Assembly (NCBI GenBank): GCA_902490735.1
Contig: CABUFC010000007.1
Coordinates: 1 to 64,000, forward strand
DNA length: 64,000 nucleotides
Source: an uncultured Oscillospiraceae bacterium
GTDB lineage: Bacteria; Bacillota; Clostridia; Oscillospirales; Acutalibacteraceae
Direction of reading: 5' to 3'
Positions within the stretch are counted from its first letter, which is position 1. The number at the start of each line of letters is the position of its first letter. The notes below the pieces were generated by a model. The model saw only the letters and a list, made by a program, of their open reading frames with translations. It searched no databases and was not told the DNA's origin. The position numbers and the translations under genes are program-made. This document shows, one piece after another, positions 1 through 8,812 of the stretch.

Positions 1-1531
1 TAGAATTTACACCATTTTCGGATTTTACACCACCGAGGGACTTCATTGTCGGGAAAAGAAGAACATCGCGGATTGAAGCGCTATCCGTAAACAGCATTAT
101 AAGTCTTTCAAGACCGATACCGAGGCCGCCTGTCGGAGGCATACCGTATTCAAGTGCGGTTATAAAATCTTCATCGAGCATATTGGCTTCTTCATCGCCG
201 GCTTCGCGAAGCTTTATTTGATCTTTAAATCTTTCAAGCTGATCTATCGGGTCGTTAAGCTCGCTATAAGCATTTCCCAGTTCTCTACCGTAGATGAAAA
301 ATTCAAATCTTTCGGTAAGTTCGGGTCTATTCGGGCAACGTTTTGTTAAATGCGAAACTTCAACCGGATAATCTATTATAAATGTAGGCTGAATAAGTGT
401 TTCTTCAACCTTTTGGTCAAAGCAGGCATACAGCGCTTCGCCCCAGGTTGCGTTTTCTTTAACTTCAACCCCTACAGAGTTCGCAAGCTTCCTTGCTTGT
501 GCATTATCTAAAGCAATTGAGTCAAAATCTACACCGCAAACATTTTTAACAGCTTCAACCATGGTAATCCTGGGCCACTTGTTATCATAATTAATTTCTG
601 TGCCCTGATATGTTATAGTACCACTGCCGCAAAGTTCATGAGCGAGTTTTCTTATAAGGTCTTCGGTAAGATCCATCATACCGTTATAATCGGTATAAGC
701 TTCATAAAGCTCGATATTGGTAAACTCCGGATTATGTTTAATAGACATGCCTTCATTTCTGAAAAGTCTGCCGATTTCATAAACCTTTTCCATGCCGCCG
801 ACAATAAGTCTTTTTAAATATAGTTCGGGAGCTATTCTTAAATACATATCGAGATTAAGTGTATTATGATGTGTAACAAACGGTCTTGCCGCCGCACCGC
901 CGGGAATTGTATTTAATATAGGTGTTTCAACCTCGGTGTAGCCTCGCGCGTCAAGATAATCGCGAATAAACTTCATCATGCGGCTTTTTTTAATAAATGT
1001 CGCTTTTACTTCAGGATTTACGATAAGATCTAAATAACGCTGTCTGTAGCGAAGATCGGTGCTTTTAAGTCCGTGGAATTTTTCGGGCATCGGTCTTAAC
1101 GACTTAGACAACAGTTTTATTTCTTTTGCATGAACAGATATTTGACCGCGTTTTGTTTTAAATACAAAACCTTTGATACCTACAATATCGCCGATATCCC
1201 AGTTTTTTGAGTCGGCAAATGTCTCTTCGCCAATATCGTCAACCCGCATATAAACTTGAATTTTACCGCTATTATCATAAATATCCAAAAAGCTTGCTTT
1301 GCCCATATCACGCCAGGACATAATTCTTCCGGCTATAGATACGTCTTTGCCTTCAAGCTCTTCAAAATTAGATTCAATTTCGGCGTTATGATGAGTTACT
1401 TCGTACTTAGTGACTAAGAACGGGTCCTTACCTTCTTGTTGTAAAGTTTTTAGCTTTTCACGTCTTATAGCTAAAATTTCATTTAGCTCTTCAGCGGTTT
1501 GTTCTTTTTCGGTGTTTTGTATTTCCTGCAT
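1..1531 (-). CDS. lysS: lysyl-tRNA synthetase, class II (3' end cut by window edge)
   Basis: Charges tRNA-Lys with lysine in the cytosol. Translation from the ATG at 1531 starts MQEIQNTEKEQT and runs 510 codons to the window edge without a stop, so only a short tail is missing. An OB-fold anticodon domain (GRIMSWRDMGKASF) is followed by the class II catalytic core: motif 2 FRNEGMSIKHNPEFTNIE near residue 255 and motif 3 GLGIGLERLIMLFTD near residue 465. AGAGG lies 7 bases before the ATG. It is the last visible gene of a minus-strand run, 15 bases after greA. Start and identity are clear. Confidence 0.95.
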   Translation of the reverse strand, partial: MQEIQNTEKEQTAEELNEILAIRREKLKTLQQEGKDPFLVTKYEVTHHNAEIESNFEELEGKDVSIAGRIMSWRDMGKASFLDIYDNSGKIQVYMRVDDIGEETFADSKNWDIGDIVGIKGFVFKTKRGQISVHAKEIKLLSKSLRPMPEKFHGLKSTDLRYRQRYLDLIVNPEVKATFIKKSRMMKFIRDYLDARGYTEVETPILNTIPGGAAARPFVTHHNTLNLDMYLRIAPELYLKRLIVGGMEKVYEIGRLFRNEGMSIKHNPEFTNIELYEAYTDYNGMMDLTEDLIRKLAHELCGSGTITYQGTEINYDNKWPRITMVEAVKNVCGVDFDSIALDNAQARKLANSVGVEVKENATWGEALYACFDQKVEETLIQPTFIIDYPVEVSHLTKRCPNRPELTERFEFFIYGRELGNAYSELNDPIDQLERFKDQIKLREAGDEEANMLDEDFITALEYGMPPTGGLGIGLERLIMLFTDSASIRDVLLFPTMKSLGGVKSENGVNS

Positions 1532-1546
1532 TACAGTACCTCTTAT

Positions 1547-2020
1547 CTATTTTTTAATGCTGATAATTTTATATGTTACTTCGCCGCCGGGAGTTTCAAC
1601 TCTAACCTTGTCCCCTACTTTTTGGCCCATTAATGCTTTACCCACAGGAGATTCGTCCGAAATTTTAAAATTCAGCGGATCTGCTTCTGCACTGCCAACC
1701 ATATGGTATGTTACAGAAGATTTAGCGCCGGATAATTTTATTTCAACGTCAACACCTACGGTTACAACATCACCGTTAATTTCATCATCGGTAATAATAA
1801 CGTGATTTTTAATTATAGACTCGATTTCGGCAATTCGCGCCTCAATTTTTGCCTGCTCGTTTTTAGCGTCATCATATTCGCTGTTTTCTGAAAGGTCACC
1901 ATAACCTCTTGCGATTTTAATTCTTTCTGCTATATCACTTCTGCCTTGAGTTTTTAAATATTCTAGTTCATCTACAAGTTTTTTAAGTCCGTCTTCGGTA
2001 AGTCTTACGATTTTTGCCAT
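1547..2020 (-). CDS. greA: transcription elongation factor GreA
   Basis: Rescues backtracked RNA polymerase by stimulating transcript cleavage. The product is 157 aa, the usual family length. Residues 1-75 form the coiled-coil finger (MAKIVRLTEDGLKKLVDELEYL and the acidic tip region YGDLSENSEYDDAKNEQA) and the rest is the FKBP-like domain with the conserved SPVGKALMGQKVGD stretch. An in-frame GTG lies three codons upstream, but it is part of the AAGGTG ribosome site, so the ATG at 2020 is preferred. It sits between asnS and lysS with short gaps, consistent with cotranscription. Confidence 0.95.
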   Translation of the reverse strand: MAKIVRLTEDGLKKLVDELEYLKTQGRSDIAERIKIARGYGDLSENSEYDDAKNEQAKIEARIAEIESIIKNHVIITDDEINGDVVTVGVDVEIKLSGAKSSVTYHMVGSAEADPLNFKISDESPVGKALMGQKVGDKVRVETPGGEVTYKIISIKK

Positions 2021-2043
2021 AATTATCACCTTTTCTATTAGTT

Positions 2044-3432
2044 TTAAAATTCAGCTGAACCTGTTGTTCTTGGGAACGGAATTACATCGCGAATATTGGA
2101 AATGCCGGTAACGTACATAATAAGTCTTTCAAAGCCAAGACCGTAACCGGCATGTTTAGTGCCGCCAAATTTGCGAAGTTCTTCATACCACCAGTAGTCT
2201 TCTTTATTAAGTCCGTATGTTTCAATTGCTTTTGCAAGCATTTCGGGTCTTTCTTCTCTTTGGCTGCCGCCAATAATTTCACCAACGCCCGGCACCAGCA
2301 TATCAACTGCGGCAACCGTTTTGCCATCGTCGTTAAGCCTCATATAAAAAGCTTTGATTTCCTTAGGATAATCGGTTACAAACACCGGGCCCTTTACGAT
2401 TTCTTCTGTAAGATATTTTTCGTGCTCTGTTTGTAAGTCACAACCCCAGTACACCGGGAAGGAAAATTTATCCTTAACCTTTTCAAGCTCATTGACAGCT
2501 TCTGTATAAGACATCTGTTTAAACTCGGAGTTTACAAGATTATTAAGCCTATCTAATAAGCCGTTATCAACAAATTTGTTAAAAAATTCAAGTTCATCCG
2601 GGCATTGTTCCATTATATATTTTATGACGTATTTTATCATGCTTTCGGCAACATCCATACAGTCATTAATATCGGCGAAAGCGATTTCCGGTTCAATCAT
2701 CCAAAACTCTGCCGCATGACGCGGAGTGTTACTTTTTTCAGCACGGAATGTAGGACCAAAAGTATAAACCTTGCCAAACGCCAACGCAAAGCACTCAGCA
2801 TTTAACTGGCCTGATACGGTTAAATTAGCAGACTTATTAAAAAAGTCCTGATTATAATCAACCTCTCCGGATTCGGTTTTTGGTATTTCTTCTAACGGCA
2901 TGCTGGTAACATGAAACATCTCCCCTGCGCCTTCGCAGTCGCTTCCGGTAATAATCGGAGTATGCACATAGCAAAAACCGTTTTCCTGAAAGAATTTATG
3001 AAGAGCAAAAGCTGCAACTGAACGCACCCTAAACACCGCATTATATGTGTTTGCCCTTGGACGAAGATGCGCGATTGTTCGCAAAAACTCCGGAGAATGG
3101 CGCTTTTTCTGCAAAGGATAATCGGGTGAAGATTCGCCCTCGATACAAACCTTTTCAGCCTTTATTTCAAACGGCTGTTTCATCTCGGGAGTGAGTACAA
3201 CCTTGCCTTCAACCGTAATTGCCGCACCGACGTTCAATGATACGATCTCTTTATAATTTGAAATAACGCTTTCTTCAATTACAATTTGAGTATTTTTAAA
3301 ACAGCTGCCGTCATTTAGCTCTATAAATCCAAACGACTTACTGTCGCGAATAGTGCGCACCCAGCCTGCAACCGTAACGTTATTATAAGCTTCAGGCTTT
3401 GAATGTAAAAATTTTAACTCTGTTCGTTTCAT
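2044..3432 (-). CDS. asnS: asparaginyl-tRNA synthetase
   Basis: Class IIb synthetase charging tRNA-Asn, 462 aa, normal length. An N-terminal OB fold (about residues 1-110, VAGWVRTIRDSKSFGFIELND) precedes the catalytic domain with motif 2 (FRAEKSNTPRHAAEFWMIEPE) and motif 3 (GYGLGFERLIMYVTG). The family-typical final residues VIPFPRTTGSAEF are present. The ATG overlaps the asnA stop by 4 bases (ATGA), pointing to translational coupling: the gene that makes asparagine is followed directly by the gene that charges it. Confidence 0.96.
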   Translation of the reverse strand: MKRTELKFLHSKPEAYNNVTVAGWVRTIRDSKSFGFIELNDGSCFKNTQIVIEESVISNYKEIVSLNVGAAITVEGKVVLTPEMKQPFEIKAEKVCIEGESSPDYPLQKKRHSPEFLRTIAHLRPRANTYNAVFRVRSVAAFALHKFFQENGFCYVHTPIITGSDCEGAGEMFHVTSMPLEEIPKTESGEVDYNQDFFNKSANLTVSGQLNAECFALAFGKVYTFGPTFRAEKSNTPRHAAEFWMIEPEIAFADINDCMDVAESMIKYVIKYIMEQCPDELEFFNKFVDNGLLDRLNNLVNSEFKQMSYTEAVNELEKVKDKFSFPVYWGCDLQTEHEKYLTEEIVKGPVFVTDYPKEIKAFYMRLNDDGKTVAAVDMLVPGVGEIIGGSQREERPEMLAKAIETYGLNKEDYWWYEELRKFGGTKHAGYGLGFERLIMYVTGISNIRDVIPFPRTTGSAEF

Positions 3433-4412
3433 AAAAGTTCTATACCCTCTTTTTCACACCGACTGTATATTTCATCATTCCAAATTGATGCCTGAACTTC
3501 GCCAATGTGCTGTTTTTCAAGAATTAACATGCAAATTCTGCTTTGTCCAATACCGCCGCCAACACTTAAAGGAAGCTCGTCGTTTAAAAGTGCTTTATGA
3601 AAAGGAAGCTTTTCGCGATCGGTTTTTCCTGATAGCTCAAGCTGAAGTTTAAGGGCTTCTTTGTCAACGCGAATGCCCATAGATGATACCTCTAAAGCCA
3701 TATTAAGCGGCTCGTACCAAAAAATAATATCGCCGTTTAAATTCCAGTCGTCATAGTCGGGAGCTCGACCGTCGTGAATGGTGCCGTTTGAAAGCTTTTT
3801 GCCAATCTGCATTATAAAAACAGTTTTGTGTTCCTTTGCAATTAAGTTTTCACGCTCTTTTGGCGTTTTATCAGGATAAAGCTTTAACAGCTCTTCGGTT
3901 GTGATAAAAAACACATCTTTACTTAATTTATCATTTAAAACGGGATATGTTGAAGACAATAATTCTTTAGTATCACAAATGCAGACAACAATTTTTCGCA
4001 CAATATCTTTTAATGTTTCAATATTTCTATCGCTTTTAGTAATAACTTTTTCCCAGTCCCACTGGTCTACATACGCGGAATGAATATTATCAAGAACCTC
4101 ATCACGGCGTATTGCATTCATATCGGTATAAAGCCCAAAGCCCGGTTTAAATCCGTGTCTTTTTAAAGCAAGTCTTTTCCATTTTGCAAGCGAATGAACA
4201 ATTACTGTTTGCCTGTTGTTGTTTTTTAAATCGAATTTTACCGGACGTTCTACACCGTTTAAATCGTCGTTAAGTCCGCTGTCTTCATAAACAAAAAGCG
4301 GTGCAGACACCCTGCAAAGATCTAAACTTGAAGCTAATTTTTTTTCAAAACTATCTTTAACAAGCTTAATTGCCTGTTCGGTTTCCATTAATGATAATTT
4401 AGATTTATACAT
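3429..4412 (-). CDS. asnA: aspartate-ammonia ligase (asparagine synthetase A)
   Basis: Makes asparagine from aspartate, ammonia and ATP in the cytosol; its fold resembles class II synthetases. The protein is 327 aa from MYKSKLSLMETEQA, close to the roughly 330 aa of characterised AsnA. Typical stretches are seen: RHGFKPGFGLYTDMNAIRRDE, YVDQWDWEKVI and GGGIGQSRICMLIL. A longer frame exists upstream, but GGAGG sits at good spacing before the ATG at 4412, one base after the stop of the lipoprotein gene. Coupled to asnS downstream. Confidence 0.95.
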   Translation of the reverse strand: MYKSKLSLMETEQAIKLVKDSFEKKLASSLDLCRVSAPLFVYEDSGLNDDLNGVERPVKFDLKNNNRQTVIVHSLAKWKRLALKRHGFKPGFGLYTDMNAIRRDEVLDNIHSAYVDQWDWEKVITKSDRNIETLKDIVRKIVVCICDTKELLSSTYPVLNDKLSKDVFFITTEELLKLYPDKTPKERENLIAKEHKTVFIMQIGKKLSNGTIHDGRAPDYDDWNLNGDIIFWYEPLNMALEVSSMGIRVDKEALKLQLELSGKTDREKLPFHKALLNDELPLSVGGGIGQSRICMLILEKQHIGEVQASIWNDEIYSRCEKEGIELL

Positions 4413-4413
4413 T

Positions 4414-5262
4414 TTATTCCTCCGCTTTTTCGCTATTGTTAATAAAATCCGGATACCGCTGTTCAAGCATTTCATACACGGTATTTAAAAAATCTTTACC
4501 GGCTTGATTAAGCCCTTTTATATTTACCTCAATCACGCGATTATTCTTTACAGCCGAAAGATTAGAAAAAGCGGTATTTGAAAGTATTGTTTTTTTATAG
4601 CCTAAAGGCACATAAATAGTATCTGGATTAAGACTAATTAATCGTTCATCGCTTAATGAAAAATCCTTACCTGCCAAGTTTTCCGCGTTGCAGTACGAAA
4701 GTATACTTCCGGCAAAACAATTTTCAGCCGCCGCATAGCCGTGTTCAAGCATCATAACTGCAGTGTATTTTTCACGGTCTTTTAAAAACTCAGAAATATT
4801 ATTAAAGCTTTCTTCAATATCCGAAAAAACACTTAATGCATATTCACGCCCTGTTATAGCACCGTTTAATAATGAACCGGCAGCAACATAGTATTCTTTT
4901 AGTCCTGCAAAACTGTTAGGTATTGGCATATACGCAACCTGACCGCCAATATTTTTAATCTTTTCAACTGCGGTTGAAGAAAAAGCAGATGTTGTAATAA
5001 CAAGATCCGGCTCAGCTGCAATTATGCTATCAATATCAGGTTCGGTAGAGCTGCCGAAATCACCGGATACAATAAGCTCGCCCTGCCCCATATACTCAAT
5101 TAAAGATTTAGTCGCGTTAGATAATGCAATTACCTTAGTAGGTTTTACCGAAAGCTCAGCGCCTGCAGCTTTTACGGGATAATCCGAACTGGCCTTTTGC
5201 GAACATCCGGCAAAAGACAAGACAACAAATATAGATAACAGCCCAGCAACTAATTTTTTCAT
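4414..5262 (-). CDS. substrate-binding lipoprotein, FecB/BtuF-like (iron-siderophore or cobalamin type)
   Basis: Probably an extracellular lipid-anchored binding protein of the helical-backbone metal-receptor type. Residues 1-19 are a lipoprotein signal with lipobox FAGC (Cys20). The mature part has the two-lobe pattern of this family: VIALSNATKSLIEYM, IAAEPDLVITTSAF, LNPDTIYVPLGYKK, and a C-terminal VYEMLEQRYPDF helix. No permease or ATPase is adjacent; instead it heads the asnA-asnS-greA-lysS run, so its transporter partner and ligand are unknown. It may be sensory or use a transporter encoded elsewhere. Family call good, ligand unassigned. Confidence 0.75.
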   Translation of the reverse strand: MKKLVAGLLSIFVVLSFAGCSQKASSDYPVKAAGAELSVKPTKVIALSNATKSLIEYMGQGELIVSGDFGSSTEPDIDSIIAAEPDLVITTSAFSSTAVEKIKNIGGQVAYMPIPNSFAGLKEYYVAAGSLLNGAITGREYALSVFSDIEESFNNISEFLKDREKYTAVMMLEHGYAAAENCFAGSILSYCNAENLAGKDFSLSDERLISLNPDTIYVPLGYKKTILSNTAFSNLSAVKNNRVIEVNIKGLNQAGKDFLNTVYEMLEQRYPDFINNSEKAEE

Positions 5263-5291
5263 AAAGACCTCTTACAAAAATATTATATTTT

Positions 5292-5320
5292 ATTGTAACT
5301 CATACGGAATAATAATTCAA
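5292..5320 (-). promoter_or_regulatory. sigma-A promoter of the lipoprotein-asnA-asnS run
   Basis: Read on the minus strand: -35 TTGAAT (5315-5320), 17-base spacer, -10 TACAAT (5292-5297), about 30 bases before the lipoprotein start codon. It diverges from the GT4 promoter at 5353-5381. Confidence 0.6.
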
Positions 5321-5352
5321 GCTTAATTTTTATATTTATAAAATAATATAAG

Positions 5353-5381
5353 TTGAAAAATGTAGATAAATAGAGTATAAT
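5353..5381 (+). promoter_or_regulatory. sigma-A promoter of the GT4 glycosyltransferase
   Basis: -35 TTGAAA (5353-5358), 17-base spacer, -10 TATAAT (5376-5381), 29 bases before the ATG at 5411. Near-consensus. Confidence 0.75.
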
Positions 5382-5410
5382 GGTTTCACAAATATGCTGA
5401 AGGTGAAATC

Positions 5411-6580
5411 ATGATAAAGGTTGGACTTTTTAACGATTCCTTTCCGCCGCTTATTGACGGAGTTGCTAACGCCACGTTTAATTATGCTGATATTATAACA
5501 AAAAAATACGGAATGGCCTGTGCAATTGTTCCACGGTATCCGCATGTTACCGATAATTATCCTTTTGAGGTTTACCGCTATTCTTCTATAACGCAGATTG
5601 GAAAAATGCCATACAGAATCGGCAATCCTTTTTCCCCTGCCAATATTAGCGATATGCGAAAGAAAAATTTTGATATTTTACATGTGCATTGCCCTTTTGC
5701 TTCGGCTGTTTTTGCAAGGCAAATTAACATGCGCCCAAAAAGCAAAAAAGCACCTATGATTTTTACATATCACACAAAATTTGACATTGATTTAAACAGG
5801 TACGTTAAAAATCCCCAGTTTAACAAAGTAGCCAGAAGGTTTGTGGTTAACAACATTTCAAGCATGGACGATGTTTGGGTGGTATCTGAAGGTGCCGGCC
5901 AAAACCTTTTAGATCTTGGATACAAGGGCGAATATATTATAATGCCAAACGGTACGGATTTTCCAAAAGGCAAAGCCGATCCGGACGTTATTAACGAAAT
6001 AAAACGGATTTATAAGCTTACAGATGAATTTGTATTTTTATTTGTGGGCAGAATGATGTGGTATAAAAATTTGAAGCTGATTTTAGATGCTTTAAAAATT
6101 GTAAAAGACGCCGGAATTAAATTTAAAGCCTTTTTTGTTGGTGACGGCGGCGACGCACCTGCCGTTGCAAAATATGCTAAAGACATTAGCATTAATGACC
6201 GTACTGAATTTGTTGGCGCAGTTTTTGACAGAGATAAATTAAAGGCGTATTTTTCGGTCGCAGATTTGCTGCTTTTCCCTTCAACATACGATACTTCGGG
6301 ATTAGTTGTAAAAGAGGCGGCGGCCTGTGAATGCGCGTCGATACTTGTTCGTAACAGCTGTGCATCTGAAGGAGTAGAAGACGGAATTTCCGGATTATTA
6401 ATTGACGAAAACTCGGATGATTTTGCTAAAAAAATCATTGACGCCTGCAGAGCTTCCGGCTTTTTGCAAAGCCTAGGAAAAAGGGCTTCGGATCTTATTT
6501 ATTTATCGTGGGACGACGCGGTGAAGAAGGCGGTCGACAGATACCATTATGTACTGGAAAATTATAAAAAACGCCCTTAA
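5411..6580 (+). CDS. glycosyltransferase family 4 (GT-B), possibly glycolipid synthesis
   Basis: A 389-aa GT-B enzyme transferring a sugar from a nucleotide donor. The N-terminal acceptor lobe starts IKVGLFNDSFPPLIDGVANATFNYA, typical of diacylglycerol glucosyltransferase-like GT4 proteins. The C-terminal donor lobe has PNGTDF, FLFVGRMMWYKNLKLILDAL and YDTSGLVVKEAAACE, where the usual first Glu of the EX7E motif is Asp. No signal peptide or membrane helix, so it is probably peripheral on the inner face. AAGGTGA precedes the ATG. It has its own promoter and converges on spoVAD through a shared terminator. Acceptor is inferred from similarity of pattern only. Confidence 0.8.
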   Translation: MIKVGLFNDSFPPLIDGVANATFNYADIITKKYGMACAIVPRYPHVTDNYPFEVYRYSSITQIGKMPYRIGNPFSPANISDMRKKNFDILHVHCPFASAVFARQINMRPKSKKAPMIFTYHTKFDIDLNRYVKNPQFNKVARRFVVNNISSMDDVWVVSEGAGQNLLDLGYKGEYIIMPNGTDFPKGKADPDVINEIKRIYKLTDEFVFLFVGRMMWYKNLKLILDALKIVKDAGIKFKAFFVGDGGDAPAVAKYAKDISINDRTEFVGAVFDRDKLKAYFSVADLLLFPSTYDTSGLVVKEAAACECASILVRNSCASEGVEDGISGLLIDENSDDFAKKIIDACRASGFLQSLGKRASDLIYLSWDDAVKKAVDRYHYVLENYKKRP

Positions 6581-6597
6581 GGGCGTTTTAATTTTTG
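6568..6597. terminator. bidirectional terminator between GT4 and spoVAD
   Basis: Nine-base stem AAAACGCCC (6568-6576) and GGGCGTTTT (6581-6589) around a TTAA loop, with T-rich sequence on both sides. The loop holds the GT4 stop codon and the right arm ends in the spoVAD stop codon, so it serves both converging genes. Confidence 0.85.
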
Positions 6598-7580
6598 CAT
6601 ATATTTAATAAGTGTGCAATAGAAGGAATAGATTCTCCTTGGTTCGATGACACTGGTGAAAGCAGTGCTCCCGTAGCACAAAATAAAATATTTTTATATT
6701 TATCATTTTCCATGTTTTTAAATATATGACCGTTTAAAACTGAGGCCGCACATCCACAACCGGATCCTCCGGCGTGAACATCCTGATTATTCATATCGTA
6801 TATTAACAGCCCGCAATCTTTATGAATGTTTTCAATTTCTAAGCCATTTCTATTCATGATTTTATAAAGCAGTTCGCTGCCGACTTTTCCAAGATCACCT
6901 GTAAATATCGCATCATAATCATATGGCTTTGTATTGCTGTCGTTAAAAAAAGCCGTTAAAGTATCCGCCGCCGCGGGAGCCATCGCGGCGCCCATATTTG
7001 TAGCATCGGTAATTCCCATATCTACTACTTTGCCAAATGTTACAGCATCGATATAGATTGGATTTTGTTCGTTAGATAGTATAGTAGCTCCCGCGGCTGT
7101 TACAGTATGCTGTGCAGACATTGTTCTCTGACCTCCGTATTCTACCGGAAATCTATAGGTTCTTTCTGCACTGCAAAAATGGGAGGATGTAACACAAATA
7201 ATATTATTGGATATGGCGGCTGATACAAACAACGCGCCAACTCCTAAATTTAATGCCGAAGTTGAGCAAGCACCGTATAAACCAATATACGGTAATTTTG
7301 AAGACCGAGCCGCAAAAGAACTTACCGTGCATTGATTTACAAGGTCCCCGGCTAAGATATTATCTATGGCGTTTTCGTCGATATTTTTCTTTTTTAATGC
7401 AATTTTTACGGCTGTTTTTTGGAAAGAGCTTTCAGCAGATTCCCATGTTTTTTCACCTGCCAGGGGGTCTTTAATTATAAGGTCAAAGTCGTTTTTAAGT
7501 TTGCCGTTTCCTTCTATAGGTCCTGCAACAGAAGCATAAGATTTAACATAAGCTTTATTTATTAAAAATTTTGTCTGCAT
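6588..7580 (-). CDS. spoVAD: stage V sporulation protein AD
   Basis: Cytosolic-face component of the SpoVA channel, which moves Ca-dipicolinate into the forespore and out at germination. The 330-aa product has the thiolase-like SpoVAD pattern: AGDLVNQCTVSSFAARS, GLYGACSTSALNLGVGALF, CVTSSHFCSAERTYRFPVEYGGQRT, TGDLGKVGSELL and HAGGSGCGCAASVLNG. It starts 3 bases after the spoVAC stop. In most Clostridia spoVAE follows; here the run ends at a terminator, so SpoVAE must be elsewhere or absent. Identity is clear. Confidence 0.95.
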   Translation of the reverse strand: MQTKFLINKAYVKSYASVAGPIEGNGKLKNDFDLIIKDPLAGEKTWESAESSFQKTAVKIALKKKNIDENAIDNILAGDLVNQCTVSSFAARSSKLPYIGLYGACSTSALNLGVGALFVSAAISNNIICVTSSHFCSAERTYRFPVEYGGQRTMSAQHTVTAAGATILSNEQNPIYIDAVTFGKVVDMGITDATNMGAAMAPAAADTLTAFFNDSNTKPYDYDAIFTGDLGKVGSELLYKIMNRNGLEIENIHKDCGLLIYDMNNQDVHAGGSGCGCAASVLNGHIFKNMENDKYKNILFCATGALLSPVSSNQGESIPSIAHLLNICKN

Positions 7581-7583
7581 ATC

Positions 7584-8033
7584 TTACCTCAACAAATTAA
7601 ACAAAAGATATAACAATCCATATATAACGCCCGAAAGTGTTGCATATGCAATAACCGGCCCTGCTATAACAAACATTTTTACTCCTGTACCTAAAATATA
7701 ACCTTCTGTTTTAAATTCCATAGCGGGCGCTACAACAGCGTTTGCAAATCCGGTGATGGGTATAAGCGTTCCGGCGCCGGCAATTTTTGCAATATTATGA
7801 AAAACCTTAACTATAGTTAATATTCCCGCTATAATTATAATGGTTGCCGGAACGAGCATTTTAACTACATCCTCACCAAATCCGCAATGGGTATATAAGT
7901 ACTTTAAAAGCTCGCCTATAACACAAATAATTCCGCCAAATAAAAATGCGTAAAAATAATTTATAAAGTTTTTTCCGTGTGGGTCTAATTTATCAGCCAA
8001 TTCTTTATATTCTTTTTTTGTCATGTTATGCAT
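7584..8033 (-). CDS. spoVAC: stage V sporulation protein AC
   Basis: Integral membrane protein of the SpoVA dipicolinate channel, 149 aa, with a short N-terminal tail (KLDPHGKNF is typical) and several membrane helices: FYAFLFGGIICVIGELLKYL, LVPATIIIIAGILTIV, MFVIAGPVIAYATLSG and VIYGLLYLLF. The conserved GTLIPITGFANAVVAPAMEFKTEGYILG stretch fits SpoVAC closely. AAGGTGATAAA precedes the ATG. It heads a two-gene operon with spoVAD, probably forespore expressed (sigma-G candidate at 8046-8077). Confidence 0.94.
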   Translation of the reverse strand: MHNMTKKEYKELADKLDPHGKNFINYFYAFLFGGIICVIGELLKYLYTHCGFGEDVVKMLVPATIIIIAGILTIVKVFHNIAKIAGAGTLIPITGFANAVVAPAMEFKTEGYILGTGVKMFVIAGPVIAYATLSGVIYGLLYLLFNLLR

Positions 8034-8045
8034 TTTATCACCTTG

Positions 8046-8077
8046 TATTATTTTTAGAAGAAAAAAATAAAATATGC
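8046..8077 (-). promoter_or_regulatory. possible sigma-G type promoter of spoVAC
   Basis: On the minus strand GCATA (8073-8077) is followed, after about 18 A/T-rich bases, by an AAATAATA-like -10 near 8046-8054. This resembles the forespore sigma-F/G pattern, and known spoVA operons are sigma-G dependent. The region is very A/T-rich, so a chance match is possible. Confidence 0.3.
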
Positions 8078-8111
8078 ATAAAAAAGGGTTAAAATATTTT
8101 AGGTGATATTA

Positions 8112-8780
8112 TTGAAAAAAATCATAGAAATGCACGGTATAACAAAAGAGTATAATTCTTCTAAACACTCGCTTTTGGCACTTAGTGATATTAATTTATC
8201 AATTTACGAAGGCGAATTTGTAGGCATTTTAGGAAGCTCCGGCAGTGGAAAAACAACCTTGATGAATATTTTGGGACTTCTTGATAAACAAACCAAAGGT
8301 CAATATATTCTCAATAAAAGATCCACAGATAATTTAAAAGACAAAGAACTTTCGAAACTTAGAGCCAACACCATCGGGTTTGTATTTCAAAGTTTTAATT
8401 TAATACCGGATTTAACTGTGCTCGAAAATGTTATGCTGCCGCTTAGTTTTAAAAAAATCGAAAAAAGCAAAAGAAAAGATTTGGCTGAATCAGCGCTTTA
8501 TAAAGTTGGATTATCTGAAAGAAAAAACCACTATCCTTCGGAAATTTCCGGCGGCCAAAGCCAAAGGGCGGCAATAGCCAGAGCCATTGCCTTAGCGCCG
8601 CCAATAATACTTGCAGACGAGCCAACCGGAAACCTGGATCCAAAGTCTTCAAGTCAAGTCGAGCAAATTTTTAAAGACCTAAATAAAGAGGGCAAAACGA
8701 TAATACTTATAACGCACGACAAAGAAATTGCAAAAAGAATCCCAAGAACCGAAATAATTAAAGATGGAGTATTAATATAA
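8112..8780 (+). CDS. ABC transporter ATP-binding protein, LolD/MacB type (orphan)
   Basis: Cytosolic ATPase of a type VII (MacB/LolCDE/FtsE-like) transporter, 222 aa from a TTG start preceded by AGGTGA; a GTG three codons upstream is inside that ribosome site. Visible motifs: Walker A GSSGSGKTT, Q-loop VFQSFNL, signature SGGQSQRAAIARA, Walker B IILADEPTGNLD and the switch His in THD. Such ATPases normally sit beside an FtsX/MacB-like permease; here a hairpin and tRNA-Gln follow and no permease is in the window, so partner and substrate are unknown. Confidence 0.85.
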   Translation: MKKIIEMHGITKEYNSSKHSLLALSDINLSIYEGEFVGILGSSGSGKTTLMNILGLLDKQTKGQYILNKRSTDNLKDKELSKLRANTIGFVFQSFNLIPDLTVLENVMLPLSFKKIEKSKRKDLAESALYKVGLSERKNHYPSEISGGQSQRAAIARAIALAPPIILADEPTGNLDPKSSSQVEQIFKDLNKEGKTIILITHDKEIAKRIPRTEIIKDGVLI

Positions 8781-8785
8781 CAAAA

Positions 8786-8812
8786 GCCTCTTTTGCTTAA
8801 AGCAAAAGAGGC
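8786..8812. terminator. hairpin after the ABC ATPase gene
   Basis: Perfect 12-base stem GCCTCTTTTGCT / AGCAAAAGAGGC with a TAA loop, 5 bases after the ATPase stop. The downstream side on plus is T-poor (TAAATT), while on minus it reads CTTTTGTT, so it may end transcription better from the minus side. Confidence 0.65.
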
